Source: Bacteroidota bacterium
GTDB taxonomy: Bacteria > Bacteroidota > Bacteroidia > Flavobacteriales > Weeksellaceae
DNA: 64,000 bases
Reading direction: 5' to 3'
Assembly (NCBI GenBank): GCA_023460855.1
Contig: JAEWOS010000016.1
Location: forward strand, 62,001 to 126,000
Of this stretch, positions 24,038 to 34,204 are shown piece by piece. Below the pieces are notes generated by a model. That model searched no databases and was not told the origin of the DNA. It was given only the letters and a program-made list of their open reading frames with translations. A program made the position numbers and the translations under genes. How positions within the stretch are numbered: position 1 is the stretch's first letter; each line of letters begins with the position of its first letter.

Positions 24038-26398
24038 TTAGAACGGATATCCGATGGCAATGTTCAGCATTAGGTTATTGCGCCTCCACTCGCCGCTTCC
24101 GAAATCGATTTTATTAAACATCCACCGGTCGTCTTTTTCGTAGTACGGAACGCGGATCGGCATTGCGAGATCCAGTCGCAGTAATAAAATGTTGAAATCA
24201 AGTCTTAAGCCGACGCCGGCTCCCATTGCAATTTCGCTAAGCCACTCCCCGGAAAATTTAGCACCGGGTCTTGTTTCATCTTCGTTAATCAGCCAAACAT
24301 TGCCCGCATCCACAAAGACAGCAGCGTTAAGGAAGCGGTACAGATTTGCCCTGTATTCCGCGTTGAGTTCCAGTTTAATATCTCCGGCCTGATCATATCG
24401 CCCGATAACTCCGTTTGCATCTCTGGGATCATAACTTCCAGGTCCCAAAGTTCGGGCACGGAAAGCACGCACACTGTTACTTCCTCCGGCAAAAAACTGG
24501 CGGGAAAACGGGATGTACAGTGAGTTTCCCCACGGATAAGCAATCCCGGCAATCAATCGGGTCGCAACAGACTGTTTCGGAGTGAATTTATGGTACAGCC
24601 TCACATCGTGCTCCATTTTTGCGTACTGACTGAACGGTGTTTTGGCAATTTTTCGAACCTCATCTTTCTTGGCATTTGCACCGGTTAAAAGTCCTGCAAC
24701 ATTACCGGCCAGATCTAAAAATCCGCGATAATAATACGTGGTATTCAACGGAAGCATCGTATTTGTGTAAGTGTACGCATAGTTGGATCCGAAAATCAGC
24801 TGCTGCTCAACGGCTCTTTGCAGATACGGTTTATCTGCGACATAGTTTCTGTAAATCTCTGTAACGTTCTGCGGCGCAACCACCGTGATATCCACCACCT
24901 TGAGATCGTGGTCCTTCCGTATATTCTCCTTCCAGTTGTAGCCGAAAGAAGCATTGAAATTATGAAGCGTGTACCATTTGGTTCTTGCAACATATTCATA
25001 GCCTAGCGTGGCATTGGTTCTGGGAACAAATGCACTCGATGATCTGAATTCGAAAGGTGCAATAATTCGCGGAATGGAAAGCGTGGCGTTTCCTCCGGCT
25101 CTGAAGATATTTCCTTCTCCCCTTTCCTGCGGTTTCGGACCGCCAACCTGTACGTCGAAAGCTCCAAAAAGCGATACTTTTAACTGTTCGGCTGCGCGGA
25201 AAAAGTTGCGGTGTGTCCAGTTCAGATTCACCTCTGATCCGGCATAATTTGCGGAATTTGTTTTACCCAGCACTTCTGCCCGTAACGACTGGAAATCTTT
25301 CGGTGTTAACAGATAATAGGCATCAAATTTATTCCGCAGACTGTCGGAAATAACGAATTCATTCTTCACAAATTTAAAAACACCTAAACTGATCAGGCGG
25401 TTCAGCGTGAGGTTATGGTCTGCCCTGTTGTAAATATCTCCCGTATTAAAATAAAGCGCCCGGTCGAACATTTTCGGCTTGAATTTGTTGTTCGGATCAA
25501 CGATATAAAAATCATTATAAATCTCTATTGAATCAACATTCATCGGGATTTCGTAACGGTTTTCGCGAACATCGGCCAGATTATAATCCGGAAAAACGAT
25601 TACTTTATCGATGGAGAACTGTTTCTTAGCAAGCTCAGGCATGTCCTCCTTCACTTTTACAATCAGTTCGACTTCAGGTTTTTCGGAAACGGTGCTGTCT
25701 GCCTGAACAATGAGGTTATCCGGATGAAAATAATAGAATCCGTTTTCCTTCATGCGGTTATCGATTCGTTCCCGTTCTCCTTTTATAACGTCGAGATCGA
25801 AAGGTTTACCTCTTTCCAGCAACGACTCCTCTTTCGACGCCTGAATGTGCTGATTTAATTTGGTGCTGTCTTCAGGAAAAGACACATCACTGATCAGATA
25901 CCTTGCCCCGGTTTCCACATCGTAAATTACCTTCGCTTTTTTGTTGTTGACAATCGTGTCGTACGATGCTTTTGCATTGAAATATCCTTTATTTTCGGAA
26001 TGATTTACGATGATTTCGCGGTTGAATTCGCGGTCAACCTGCTGAAGCAGCACCGGTTCTTCGCCAACTTTTGTTTTAAGCCAATGTACGACTCCCTTTT
26101 CTCTTTTCGGTTCCGGAGTAATATTATAAATCCATAAACGTGGACGAAGCCCCAGAAACGAAGAATTAGGTTTTGGAGTAAGGTTATCTTCCAGCCCTTC
26201 TTTCAGTTCAGATTTTTCACCTTTTGAAATGGTGTCGTTCAGTATATTAATGTCTGCACCGGTGTACAGCAGTTCACCTTCGTTCAGGTAGCGCGTATTA
26301 CATGAAAACAAAACCGCTGACATCACGGCTGCCGCCAATGTTTTCGAAATTAGTGCGCGATCGTGCTTTTTTTGAGATTTTCTGTTGAAAAATTTCAT
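24038..26398 (-). CDS. tamL: TamL: lipoprotein BamA/TamA-family outer membrane protein
   Basis: The 786-residue protein has a lipobox FSC (Cys33) and the start CNTRYLNEGELLYTGADI, typical of the Bacteroidetes lipidated TamA homologue. POTRA-like domains lie at about 40-380, containing repeated TPKDFQSLRAEV-type segments. They are followed by a 16-stranded Omp85 barrel to the C-terminus, which ends in an aromatic residue (IAIGYPF). The FRAGGNATLSIPRI and RQFFAGGSNSVRAF segments match the barrel and its conserved loop 6 region. It should act with TamB, encoded three bases upstream, in moving lipids or outer-membrane components across the periplasm. The pairing is the strongest functional evidence. 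Confidence 0.9.
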   Translation of the reverse strand: MKFFNRKSQKKHDRALISKTLAAAVMSAVLFSCNTRYLNEGELLYTGADINILNDTISKGEKSELKEGLEDNLTPKPNSSFLGLRPRLWIYNITPEPKREKGVVHWLKTKVGEEPVLLQQVDREFNREIIVNHSENKGYFNAKASYDTIVNNKKAKVIYDVETGARYLISDVSFPEDSTKLNQHIQASKEESLLERGKPFDLDVIKGERERIDNRMKENGFYYFHPDNLIVQADSTVSEKPEVELIVKVKEDMPELAKKQFSIDKVIVFPDYNLADVRENRYEIPMNVDSIEIYNDFYIVDPNNKFKPKMFDRALYFNTGDIYNRADHNLTLNRLISLGVFKFVKNEFVISDSLRNKFDAYYLLTPKDFQSLRAEVLGKTNSANYAGSEVNLNWTHRNFFRAAEQLKVSLFGAFDVQVGGPKPQERGEGNIFRAGGNATLSIPRIIAPFEFRSSSAFVPRTNATLGYEYVARTKWYTLHNFNASFGYNWKENIRKDHDLKVVDITVVAPQNVTEIYRNYVADKPYLQRAVEQQLIFGSNYAYTYTNTMLPLNTTYYYRGFLDLAGNVAGLLTGANAKKDEVRKIAKTPFSQYAKMEHDVRLYHKFTPKQSVATRLIAGIAYPWGNSLYIPFSRQFFAGGSNSVRAFRARTLGPGSYDPRDANGVIGRYDQAGDIKLELNAEYRANLYRFLNAAVFVDAGNVWLINEDETRPGAKFSGEWLSEIAMGAGVGLRLDFNILLLRLDLAMPIRVPYYEKDDRWMFNKIDFGSGEWRRNNLMLNIAIGYPF

Positions 26399-26401
26399 TA
26401 T

Positions 26402-29400
26402 TTAATCTTTATCCTGCTGTATGAATTCCACTTCTTTTTCTGCGCTTCTAATCTGTCGCCGACTTTCCCGGTTTCTGCGTGCACGCGAAAATATATCTTT
26501 AAACTCATTGTAACTGAGCGTAATCACAAATCCCAGTCCTGTTTCAATGATTTGGCCCTGCAGCGCCACCTGATATTCGTTGGTACGGTAAGCTCTTAAT
26601 GTGTACCGCCCGTCTTTAGAAAGCATATAATCTGCAGAAATATCGCCTGCGATATTGGTCATCTGTTCATTCTGACGTGCGGCGCCTTCAATGCCGAAGT
26701 TACTTCCAACCGTTATTTTCAAGCGGTCGTTCAGTAATCTCTTACTCAGATTTACATTCAGATCGGTACGCGAATTTCTGCTTCCGGAAGTGTACTCTTC
26801 ATACGAATCGAAATCAAAGCTCAAATCAACACCGGCAATTAAATCCGATGCGATATTATTGAGTTGCTGCGACAGGATCTGGCTTACACTCTGTCTTGCC
26901 AAAGTACCGGCAGTAATTCCGGATTCGCTCTGGAACGGATTTTCGCCGATAAATCTGTTCAGGATAAGGAGCGCGAAAACCTGCTTGTTCATTTCGTTTT
27001 CGTCGGTGCGCAGCTGTGCGAGTTTTGTTTCGGTATTATCCAGCACTTCGCGTGAAACAGCATTGTTATCTTCGTCTGTAGTGATATCAAAAGTGAGTTC
27101 CGGCTTCAGCAGTTCACCTTTTAAAATCAGGTTGGTGTTAAATGGCATCCGCTGTTTGTAATAGGCGAGATCATCTGTTGCAATCTGTTGCTGAACGAGG
27201 TCTATTGGTGCAGCCATGGTACTGTAAACTGCGGTGAGATCGAGTCTTGCTGAGGTTGGTTCGCCAGTCCATGTTATCGTGCTTCCCTGCTGAATTTCAA
27301 ATTTCCTCTTAATCAGGCTGAAAGTCATTTCGTACGCTCCCTGATCAACGGTGTACACGCCAACCAGTGTTGTTTTACCTGAAGGATCTACGCCTCCGGT
27401 TAATTCTGCTTCACCCTGCAGTTTCACGAAATCTCCGCTCGCTTTGTCGATAATCAGTGAGAGTTTGGCTTCTTTGGTGAGCGAAATGTTGACGTTTACG
27501 TCCATTCCCCGGATACCTGTATCTGCCGCAAGACTGTCCAGTTCCACCGTTTCCTGAAGCGCAATCTGATCCTGATCGATAAACTCAACAATTCCTTCTC
27601 TGTCCTGTTTTGTCGGGCTGCTCTGCGGAACTACAAAAGTATAATCCGTGTTATCCTCCACGCTCAGATTTCCGTTAACTTCCGGCAGATCCAGATCACC
27701 AGTTATACGCAGATCTGCATCAATCGCAAGAATTCCGTACATCATTTTATCGTTATCCGGTTCGCTGTCCACCACTTTAAAATCGTCCGCGGTAAGGTCG
27801 AGATCGAAAGCGAAATCACGATAATCCTGAGTTAATACTTTACCGTCAAAAACCAGGGAATTGCCGTCGGTGTCGTTTACGTTAAAATCATCAAAAAGAA
27901 TTCCGTCGCTTACGAACTGAATATCATCATTCAGGTTTCTGAAATTGGAACCGGTTTGTGCGATTTCAAGTCCTACATCGTTAAATTTCAATGTTCCGCG
28001 AATATCCGGACTGGCCGTATTTCCCGTAATGTTCATTCTGCCGGAAAGATAGCCTTCCGCATTTTCTATCGCATTCATCGAGAATCCCTGCACCGATTTC
28101 ATCTGCAGTCTGTTGATATCCGCCACAAGGTTCAGTGCTGAACCCGAAAGATTATAATCTCCCGTAATTCTCATATCGTTCTCGAAACCGGTTAATGCCA
28201 CATTCACATCGAGAAGATTGGCAGATTTGGTGCTGACATCTGCTGCGATATCGCCGACAGGATTACCGTACATTTCAACTTCGGTAATATCCAGATCTGA
28301 TGTGAAATTCAGGTTTTGATAATCGAGAAGTCTGACGTTTCCGTTGATGACGCCTTTGGCAAGCAGGGAATCTTTCTTCACCATTTCAGTGATCGTTTCG
28401 ATCTGGAAATTTGTGAAATCCACATTTAGCGGACTGTTCAGCGATGAGGTTTCTGAGTTTACCGCAATCTGACTGCCGCTGTTGCTGAGTACGAAATTTT
28501 CTGCCCAAATACCTCCGGATCCAAAACGAATCCGGTTTTCCGGTGCTACATTCCAGTTTTCATAGTTTAATTTCAAACCGTCGGGATTCAGCGAAATTTC
28601 CGTCGCCTCACTGAGCGATTTAGCATTACCGGCAATCAGAAACTGCTCCGTATCTTCCGCATCACGCGTTGAAATATGATAATTGATGATATCCTGCGCT
28701 GCATCACCTACCACCGCAAGTTTATTCAGTTCGATCTGCTCACTCGAAACTTTCCCGACATTCAAGGCATAATTCAGCTTCCCGTTTTCATTAAAAACAT
28801 TCAGTGTTCCCGCTTCCAGATGGTTTTCGCCGTAAACAAGCTGCGGAATATCCGCATTCAGATTAATCTGTTCGCTGTCCGCATCATAATTTCCTGTAAT
28901 GTTGATGGTTTCGAAAGATGTGAGGTCAGGAACAAACTTCCGTATCAGGTCGTCATTTTTTACGGCAGCGGTAAGCGTAAAAAACTGTCCGGGATCAATT
29001 CCTGACTGCTGCGAAGCGCTTTGAAACGTGTAATACGAACTCAGCGTATTCATCAGAGATCCAAAAATCTGAGTGAGTTTGTATTTTCCACGCAGTTCTG
29101 CATCTGCAATCTGTGATTCGAGTATCAGACTGTTTTCTTCGGCAGTGGAAACGGCATTAATAGTAACCTGCTGCAGCGGATAAACTTCTCTGCCGTCTGA
29201 AATTGCAAAATCATTCAGATAAAGATATCCGTTCAAAAAATCGGGGTTCAGATTCGTAAAATCACCGTCGAGATTGCCGGCAAGAATCATTGGTTCCGCA
29301 TAGAATCCCAGTTTTTGGAGATCCACTTTAATCAGGCTTCCTTTAACCTTTACCTGCGGATTATCCTCATTCAGTGTTCCGTTTGCGGTCAGATTAAGAT

Positions 29401-31441
29401 TTGCATTCGGATCCTTCGACAACACATGAACATCATAAGCGCCATTTCTCAGTTTTCCATCCACATTCACGTTACTGTAGCGGTATCCGTTATAATCAAA
29501 AGCGCGAAGATTTGCATCGATATCACTGCTTCCACGCGTAAAATCAAAACTCTGACCTTTGGCAACTACCTTTCCTGTTACAATCCCGAGATCCTGATTC
29601 TGAATGATTTTTCCAATGTTAAGATTCTGTAAATCAGCATTAACATCATATTTTTCAGCGTTGGTGTGTCTTAAATCGAGCAGCGCATCCACTGAAGCGT
29701 TTCCTAGAGTTGAAAGCATTTTGAGATCTGTATCGATTACCTGCGTACTTCCTTTAGCCACACCGGAAATAGCGAAATGCGAGGGAAGTGCGATATTTGA
29801 AGGAATTGTTCCGGCAGGAAGAATATCAAACACCGTTTTTGCAGATGAGCCAAAATTCTGAATCTGCAGATCATAAAAAAACTGTGAAGGATCGGTAATA
29901 TTTTTTATTTTCCCAGATAGCGAAGCTTTCAAATCACCTAATCCGGAAGCCTGCAGATTCGAAATCAGCAGGTCGTTAACAGTACCGCGAAGCCTGGTGT
30001 TCAGATTAATTATTCCGTTTGGAAATTTGCTGAAAGGAACCGTATTTCTAAGTTCAGGCGCGAAAATCAGCACATCTGCCAGTCCGATTTTCGAATTTTC
30101 GATATCTGCGGTAATCCGCACAGCTCCGGGGTTTGCAGTGAGCTGTTCCATTGAATTATAATTCAGAACCAGTTCGTCGCGCAGCACCGTTCTTGGAGTT
30201 TGCAGATACAGACTTTTCAGATAAGCCTGCTGTTCCTGATAGACGAAATCAGTGTTAAATTTTTGAATATTAAGTCCGCTCCTTTCCTGAATTTCTGCTG
30301 AATTAACCGTTCCCGCAAACGTGCCGTCAACCATTTTAAAGTTCCGGACTTCCGTGTTCAGTTTACTGAAATCCAGATGATTAAAATCTATGCCGCGCGG
30401 ATTAACTCTGGTTGCAGTGTTGCTGTATTTTACTTTGACATCATCGAGTTTTAAATTTCCCAGCAGCAACTGAAGTCCCTTGTTCTGCTGATTTGCAGAC
30501 TGCTTCCCACTGCTGCCATTATTGCGGTCCGCATCCGCTTCCGGAAGGTACAGACTCGCATCAATGTCGGCTCCTCTCAGAAGAAGATTGCGAATATTAT
30601 AATCGTTGTTTGGGAGATCGAGTTTATTGACCGTAGAACTCAGTTCTTTAAAAATTACTTTCGCAAATGTCCTGGAATTATCATCGCCGAAATCCACATT
30701 AAAATTCGTGAATTTGAAACTGTCCAGATCGATCTGCATCGGTTTCTGCTGATTGAGGCTGTCCACCGTTTCCTCCACCTCACCCGCAACTTCTTCTACG
30801 AAATCCTGCTGTAGTTTCAGTTTCAGGCCGTCCATATCGATGTTTCCTACCGCATAGGAATTCTGCTCCAGGTCAAACTTTTTGACACGCGTACTGAAGT
30901 CGTTAAAGTAAAAGGCGATGTCGTTGCGGGCCTGTTCGTCGATAAATGAAACGCGGATATCTTTCAGATCGATTTTGTCGAGTGAGAAAATAAACGGTTT
31001 GGATTCTTTCGTTTCCTCCTGCTTATTCCCGGCAAAAGCATCCAGAATGTAATCGAAATTGAAACTGCCGTCTTCATTTCGCACGACTCGAGCGTTTGCC
31101 CCTTCCAGATAAATTCTTGAAATATCTGCCTTGGAATTCAGCAGCTGCATCATACTTAAATCCACCTGTAATTTCCTGGCAGAGAGCAGCGTATCAACGT
31201 TCTGTCCGCGTAAATGCAGATTTTCGAGTTCGAGCGTATTGGGAAATCCCACCAGAACACGACCCAGTTTTACTTCTGTTTGTATTTTATCTTCAAGGTA
31301 TACTACCAGCCTGTCTTTCAGAATATTCTGAACTGCAGGAAGCCGTAAACTGAAAATCAGCAGTACAACCAACAGCAGGATGGAACCCAGAATAATCCCT
31401 AATACCTTGAATATTTTTTTTATGTTAAATCTTTTCTTCAC
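26402..31441 (-). CDS. tamB: TamB-like translocation and assembly module protein (GTG start)
   Basis: At 1,679 residues this is the longest gene in the window. It has an N-terminal membrane anchor (residues about 10-30), an AsmA-like start (VQNILKDRLVVYLEDKIQT), then a very long repetitive beta-rich body that should form the hydrophobic groove of a bridge-like protein. The C-terminal TamB domain is at about 1,300-1,650 (VDPSGKTTLVGVYTVDQGAYEM, then LARQSVSQILSQQLNNIASDL). It spans from inner membrane to TamL. The start is GTG at 31441: no in-frame ATG precedes the membrane anchor and the upstream frame has none. An imperfect -7 element TATTTTTA lies about 16 bases upstream. First gene of a four-gene operon. 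Confidence 0.9.
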   Translation of the reverse strand: MKKRFNIKKIFKVLGIILGSILLLVVLLIFSLRLPAVQNILKDRLVVYLEDKIQTEVKLGRVLVGFPNTLELENLHLRGQNVDTLLSARKLQVDLSMMQLLNSKADISRIYLEGANARVVRNEDGSFNFDYILDAFAGNKQEETKESKPFIFSLDKIDLKDIRVSFIDEQARNDIAFYFNDFSTRVKKFDLEQNSYAVGNIDMDGLKLKLQQDFVEEVAGEVEETVDSLNQQKPMQIDLDSFKFTNFNVDFGDDNSRTFAKVIFKELSSTVNKLDLPNNDYNIRNLLLRGADIDASLYLPEADADRNNGSSGKQSANQQNKGLQLLLGNLKLDDVKVKYSNTATRVNPRGIDFNHLDFSKLNTEVRNFKMVDGTFAGTVNSAEIQERSGLNIQKFNTDFVYQEQQAYLKSLYLQTPRTVLRDELVLNYNSMEQLTANPGAVRITADIENSKIGLADVLIFAPELRNTVPFSKFPNGIINLNTRLRGTVNDLLISNLQASGLGDLKASLSGKIKNITDPSQFFYDLQIQNFGSSAKTVFDILPAGTIPSNIALPSHFAISGVAKGSTQVIDTDLKMLSTLGNASVDALLDLRHTNAEKYDVNADLQNLNIGKIIQNQDLGIVTGKVVAKGQSFDFTRGSSDIDANLRAFDYNGYRYSNVNVDGKLRNGAYDVHVLSKDPNANLNLTANGTLNEDNPQVKVKGSLIKVDLQKLGFYAEPMILAGNLDGDFTNLNPDFLNGYLYLNDFAISDGREVYPLQQVTINAVSTAEENSLILESQIADAELRGKYKLTQIFGSLMNTLSSYYTFQSASQQSGIDPGQFFTLTAAVKNDDLIRKFVPDLTSFETINITGNYDADSEQINLNADIPQLVYGENHLEAGTLNVFNENGKLNYALNVGKVSSEQIELNKLAVVGDAAQDIINYHISTRDAEDTEQFLIAGNAKSLSEATEISLNPDGLKLNYENWNVAPENRIRFGSGGIWAENFVLSNSGSQIAVNSETSSLNSPLNVDFTNFQIETITEMVKKDSLLAKGVINGNVRLLDYQNLNFTSDLDITEVEMYGNPVGDIAADVSTKSANLLDVNVALTGFENDMRITGDYNLSGSALNLVADINRLQMKSVQGFSMNAIENAEGYLSGRMNITGNTASPDIRGTLKFNDVGLEIAQTGSNFRNLNDDIQFVSDGILFDDFNVNDTDGNSLVFDGKVLTQDYRDFAFDLDLTADDFKVVDSEPDNDKMMYGILAIDADLRITGDLDLPEVNGNLSVEDNTDYTFVVPQSSPTKQDREGIVEFIDQDQIALQETVELDSLAADTGIRGMDVNVNISLTKEAKLSLIIDKASGDFVKLQGEAELTGGVDPSGKTTLVGVYTVDQGAYEMTFSLIKRKFEIQQGSTITWTGEPTSARLDLTAVYSTMAAPIDLVQQQIATDDLAYYKQRMPFNTNLILKGELLKPELTFDITTDEDNNAVSREVLDNTETKLAQLRTDENEMNKQVFALLILNRFIGENPFQSESGITAGTLARQSVSQILSQQLNNIASDLIAGVDLSFDFDSYEEYTSGSRNSRTDLNVNLSKRLLNDRLKITVGSNFGIEGAARQNEQMTNIAGDISADYMLSKDGRYTLRAYRTNEYQVALQGQIIETGLGFVITLSYNEFKDIFSRARRNRESRRQIRSAEKEVEFIQQDKD

Positions 31442-31604
31442 GTCAACTGCAAGTAAACCGCGTAAAAATACGCATCAACATTGGGTTTTTCCTTACACGC
31501 TGTCACAATTAGCTTATAGAATTTTTGCTTTTATTGATGTGCTTAAAATATTTTTTGCTGAATCCGTTCACGCGCAAATGCCTATTTTTACAAAAATTTA
31601 ATCC

Positions 31605-32102
31605 ATGTCTGTTTACTATCATAATCACGAAGTGCGATGGAGTGATATAGATGCCAACCGCCATCTCGCGAATTCCGCGTATGTGGAATATTGTGCACAA
31701 ACCCGAATAGCCTTCATGACTCAGCACAAAATGGGCCTCGCTGAACTGAACAGATGGGGAATCGGGCCGGTAATTCTTCATGAAAGGTATTCCTTTTTCA
31801 AGGAGATTTATATGGGACAAAGCGTGATTGTAAGTCTGGAAATCAATGCTTTTTCGGAAGACGCCAGTATTTACAGGTTCCTGCACAAATTCTATCTTCC
31901 GGACGGAACGCACTGCGCTACAGCAGAAGCAACCGGCGTATGGATTGATATGATGCTGCGCAAATCCACGACTCCGCCGGAAGACATTCTGGAAGTAATG
32001 ATGCAGTTTCAGACAGAAAATCATCAGGTTCTTACCCGAGAAGACATCAAAAACCTGCCATTCCGTCCGGAAAACATCGATCCGGCACAGATTCAAATTT
32101 AA
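31605..32102 (+). CDS. Acyl-CoA thioesterase, hotdog fold (4-hydroxybenzoyl-CoA thioesterase type)
   Basis: The 165-residue protein has the YbgC/FcbB-like layout: VRWSDIDANRHLANSAYVEYC, where the Asp of the DIDANRH segment is the predicted catalytic residue, then a central helix and the sheet ending in ATAEATGVWIDM. It would hydrolyse an acyl-CoA, probably in recycling CoA; the acyl group is unknown. It is 43 bases upstream of thiL on the same strand and may be co-transcribed. A one-mismatch -7 element TATTTTTA lies shortly upstream. The minus-strand reading across the same bases is a shadow. Confidence 0.85.
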   Translation: MSVYYHNHEVRWSDIDANRHLANSAYVEYCAQTRIAFMTQHKMGLAELNRWGIGPVILHERYSFFKEIYMGQSVIVSLEINAFSEDASIYRFLHKFYLPDGTHCATAEATGVWIDMMLRKSTTPPEDILEVMMQFQTENHQVLTREDIKNLPFRPENIDPAQIQI

Positions 32103-32145
32103 AATTAAGCAGCATAAATTTTGTTGTAAAGCACTGCAGAACAAT

Positions 32146-33198
32146 ATGTTAGAAGAAAAAAATCCACAACTCACCCCTATTTCAGCATTAGGCGAATTCG
32201 GACTCATCAAGCATCTTACCGAACATTTTCCGGTGCAGAATCCGGGTACGGAAATAGCAGTTGGCGACGATGCAGCTGTTATCAATCCGGAAAATAAGAA
32301 GGTGGTGCTTACCACGGATATTCTTGCAGAAGGAGTTCACTTCAACCTCGGTTATGTTCCTCTGAAACATCTGGGGTATAAATCTGTGGTGGTAAACCTC
32401 AGCGATATTGCCGCAATGAACGCTGTTCCCACGCAAATTTTGGTTTCAGTAGCGGTTTCAAACCGTTTTCCGGTAGAGGCGCTCGAAGAAATTTATGAAG
32501 GAATTCAACTGGCGTGCAACCGTTATCAGGTCGATTTGATCGGAGGCGATACGACGAGTTCGCAGGCAGGGCTTTTCATCAGTATCACGGCAATCGGAAT
32601 GGAAAATTCCGAGAATTTGATCACACGTAAAGGCGCTAAAGAAAATGACCTTCTGGTTGTTACCGGAGATTTAGGCGCAGCATATCTCGGACTTCAGATT
32701 CTGGAACGCGAACATTCTGTTTACCTCGCAAATCCGGAAATGCAACCGGAAATGGAAGGCTACGATTATATCCTGGAAAGACAGCTGAAACCTGAAGCGC
32801 GGACAGACATCAAGAAAATTATGGAGGATCTGGATGTTAAACCAACTTCAATGATCGATATTTCCGATGGTCTTGCCTCTGAAATCCTGCATATTTCAGA
32901 TCAGAGCAACGTAGGTTTCAGACTGTACGAAGAAAAAATCCCGATGGATTCTTTAACGATTTCCACTGCGGAAGAACTCAACCTGAATCCGGTAATGGCA
33001 GCGCTTTCCGGCGGGGAAGAATACGAACTCCTGTTCACCATTGCTCCTGCAGATTTCGAAAAAATAAGAAACCATCCCGATTTTACCGTAATTGGTCATG
33101 CAGTGCAAAAAGAACAGGGAAATTACATGGTTTTGCGTGGCAGCAACGAACTTGCAGAAATTACTGCGCAGGGCTGGGACGCCTTTCTCAATAAGTAG
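32146..33198 (+). CDS. thiL: Thiamine-monophosphate kinase
   Basis: The 350-residue protein makes thiamine diphosphate from thiamine phosphate and ATP. Signature regions: GDDAAVI, TTDILAEGVHF with the metal-binding Asp, SDIAAMNAVP, LIGGDTTSS, VTGDLGAAYLGL and the C-terminal MIDISDGLASE and ALSGGEEYELLFT. These are the PurM/AIR-synthase-like fold motifs specific to ThiL. No other thi gene and no TPP riboswitch are next to it, so this is a dispersed pathway gene. It ends 27 bases before the convergent LpxH-like gene, and no clear terminator lies between. Confidence 0.94.
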   Translation: MLEEKNPQLTPISALGEFGLIKHLTEHFPVQNPGTEIAVGDDAAVINPENKKVVLTTDILAEGVHFNLGYVPLKHLGYKSVVVNLSDIAAMNAVPTQILVSVAVSNRFPVEALEEIYEGIQLACNRYQVDLIGGDTTSSQAGLFISITAIGMENSENLITRKGAKENDLLVVTGDLGAAYLGLQILEREHSVYLANPEMQPEMEGYDYILERQLKPEARTDIKKIMEDLDVKPTSMIDISDGLASEILHISDQSNVGFRLYEEKIPMDSLTISTAEELNLNPVMAALSGGEEYELLFTIAPADFEKIRNHPDFTVIGHAVQKEQGNYMVLRGSNELAEITAQGWDAFLNK

Positions 33199-33225
33199 AT
33201 ATCAGAAAACCCTAAAAATCAGCAA

Positions 33226-34074
33226 TCAGATTTTATTGCCAACAAGCGCAGCAAAAGCCTGAGGATGAATCAGTTCATCCATATTAACAGAAATGTCGTT
33301 GGCTTCAATTTCAGGAATGACGTATTCGTCCGGATTATAGAATTTTAAATTCCAGTTTCCTTTATCATATTCCAGCCAGGACAGGTTTTCAATCCAGTCG
33401 CCGGAATTCAGGTAATGCGTTTTGCCGTGTTCTGTAACCACTTCACGGTCTGCAGGCATATGGATATGACCGCAGATTACATAATCGTATTTGTTATCAA
33501 TTGCCAGTTCAATTGCTTTTTCCTCGAAATCCCCAATGAATTTTACCGCTTTTTTCACGGAATTCTTAATTTTTTTGGAAAGCGAAACTTTCGGTTTTCC
33601 GGCCAAAGCAAGCAGCCAGTTGATTCCTCTGTTTAGCAGAATCAGCCAGTCGTAACCGATTCCACCGATTTTTGCGACGATTTTCGCTCCGCCTTTCGTG
33701 GTATGATCGAAGATATCACCATGAAAAATCCAGTGTTTTTTCCCTTCAATTTCAAGCAAGTATTTATCGGTAAGGAACAGATTTCCCATCTGCAAATCCG
33801 AATATTTGCGTAAAAATTCATCGTGGTTTCCGGTGATGTAGACGATCTGTGTTTCGTTCTTCATCATTTTGAAAAACTCGCTGAGCACCGCCATATGTGC
33901 ATTCGGAAAATATTTTTTGGAGAACGCCCAGCCGTCGATGATGTCGCCGTTCAGAATCAGCAGTTTGGGATTTACCGTTTTAAGGTAGGCGACGAGTTCT
34001 TTCGCATGGCAACCGTAAGTTGCCAGATGGATATCGGAAAGAATAACTATTTCAACGTCGCGTTTGCCGGGCAT
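33226..34074 (-). CDS. UDP-2,3-diacylglucosamine diphosphatase-like metallophosphoesterase
   Basis: The 282-residue calcineurin-like phosphoesterase shows DIHL (Asp14, His16), GDIIDGW (Asp44 region), GNHDE, a central His in IFHGDIFDHT and GHIHMP, the full five-motif di-metal site. The DxHL/GDxxDxW combination is the LpxH-type signature, so it probably cleaves UDP-2,3-diacylglucosamine to lipid X in lipid A synthesis at the inner membrane. Bacteroidetes often carry this longer LpxH variant. The family contains other phosphoesterases of similar look, hence no gene symbol. It is transcribed alone between the pepT terminator and thiL. Confidence 0.82.
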   Translation of the reverse strand: MPGKRDVEIVILSDIHLATYGCHAKELVAYLKTVNPKLLILNGDIIDGWAFSKKYFPNAHMAVLSEFFKMMKNETQIVYITGNHDEFLRKYSDLQMGNLFLTDKYLLEIEGKKHWIFHGDIFDHTTKGGAKIVAKIGGIGYDWLILLNRGINWLLALAGKPKVSLSKKIKNSVKKAVKFIGDFEEKAIELAIDNKYDYVICGHIHMPADREVVTEHGKTHYLNSGDWIENLSWLEYDKGNWNLKFYNPDEYVIPEIEANDISVNMDELIHPQAFAALVGNKI

Positions 34075-34147
34075 TTCGAATTTTTACAAAATTAAGTGGT
34101 TTATGTTTCCTGAATTTGAATTTAAATTTAAATTTTTTCGCGTAAAC

Positions 34148-34178
34148 AAAAAAAGTTCTTCCGGCAAAGCGAAAGAAC
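34148..34178 (-). terminator. Terminator of pepT
   Basis: On the minus strand GTTCTTTCG pairs with CGGAAGAAC (one wobble) around a six-base loop, followed by a T run (A run 34148-34154 on plus). Confidence 0.85.
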
Positions 34179-34204
34179 CCTGTATATTATTAATTATTAA
34201 CTGT

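Noticed and set aside
31509..32315. A 268-codon minus-strand frame across the thioesterase and start of thiL
   Set aside because: Both plus-strand genes have clear family motifs over the same bases. The minus reading shows the Cys/Phe-rich composition typical of a shadow frame.
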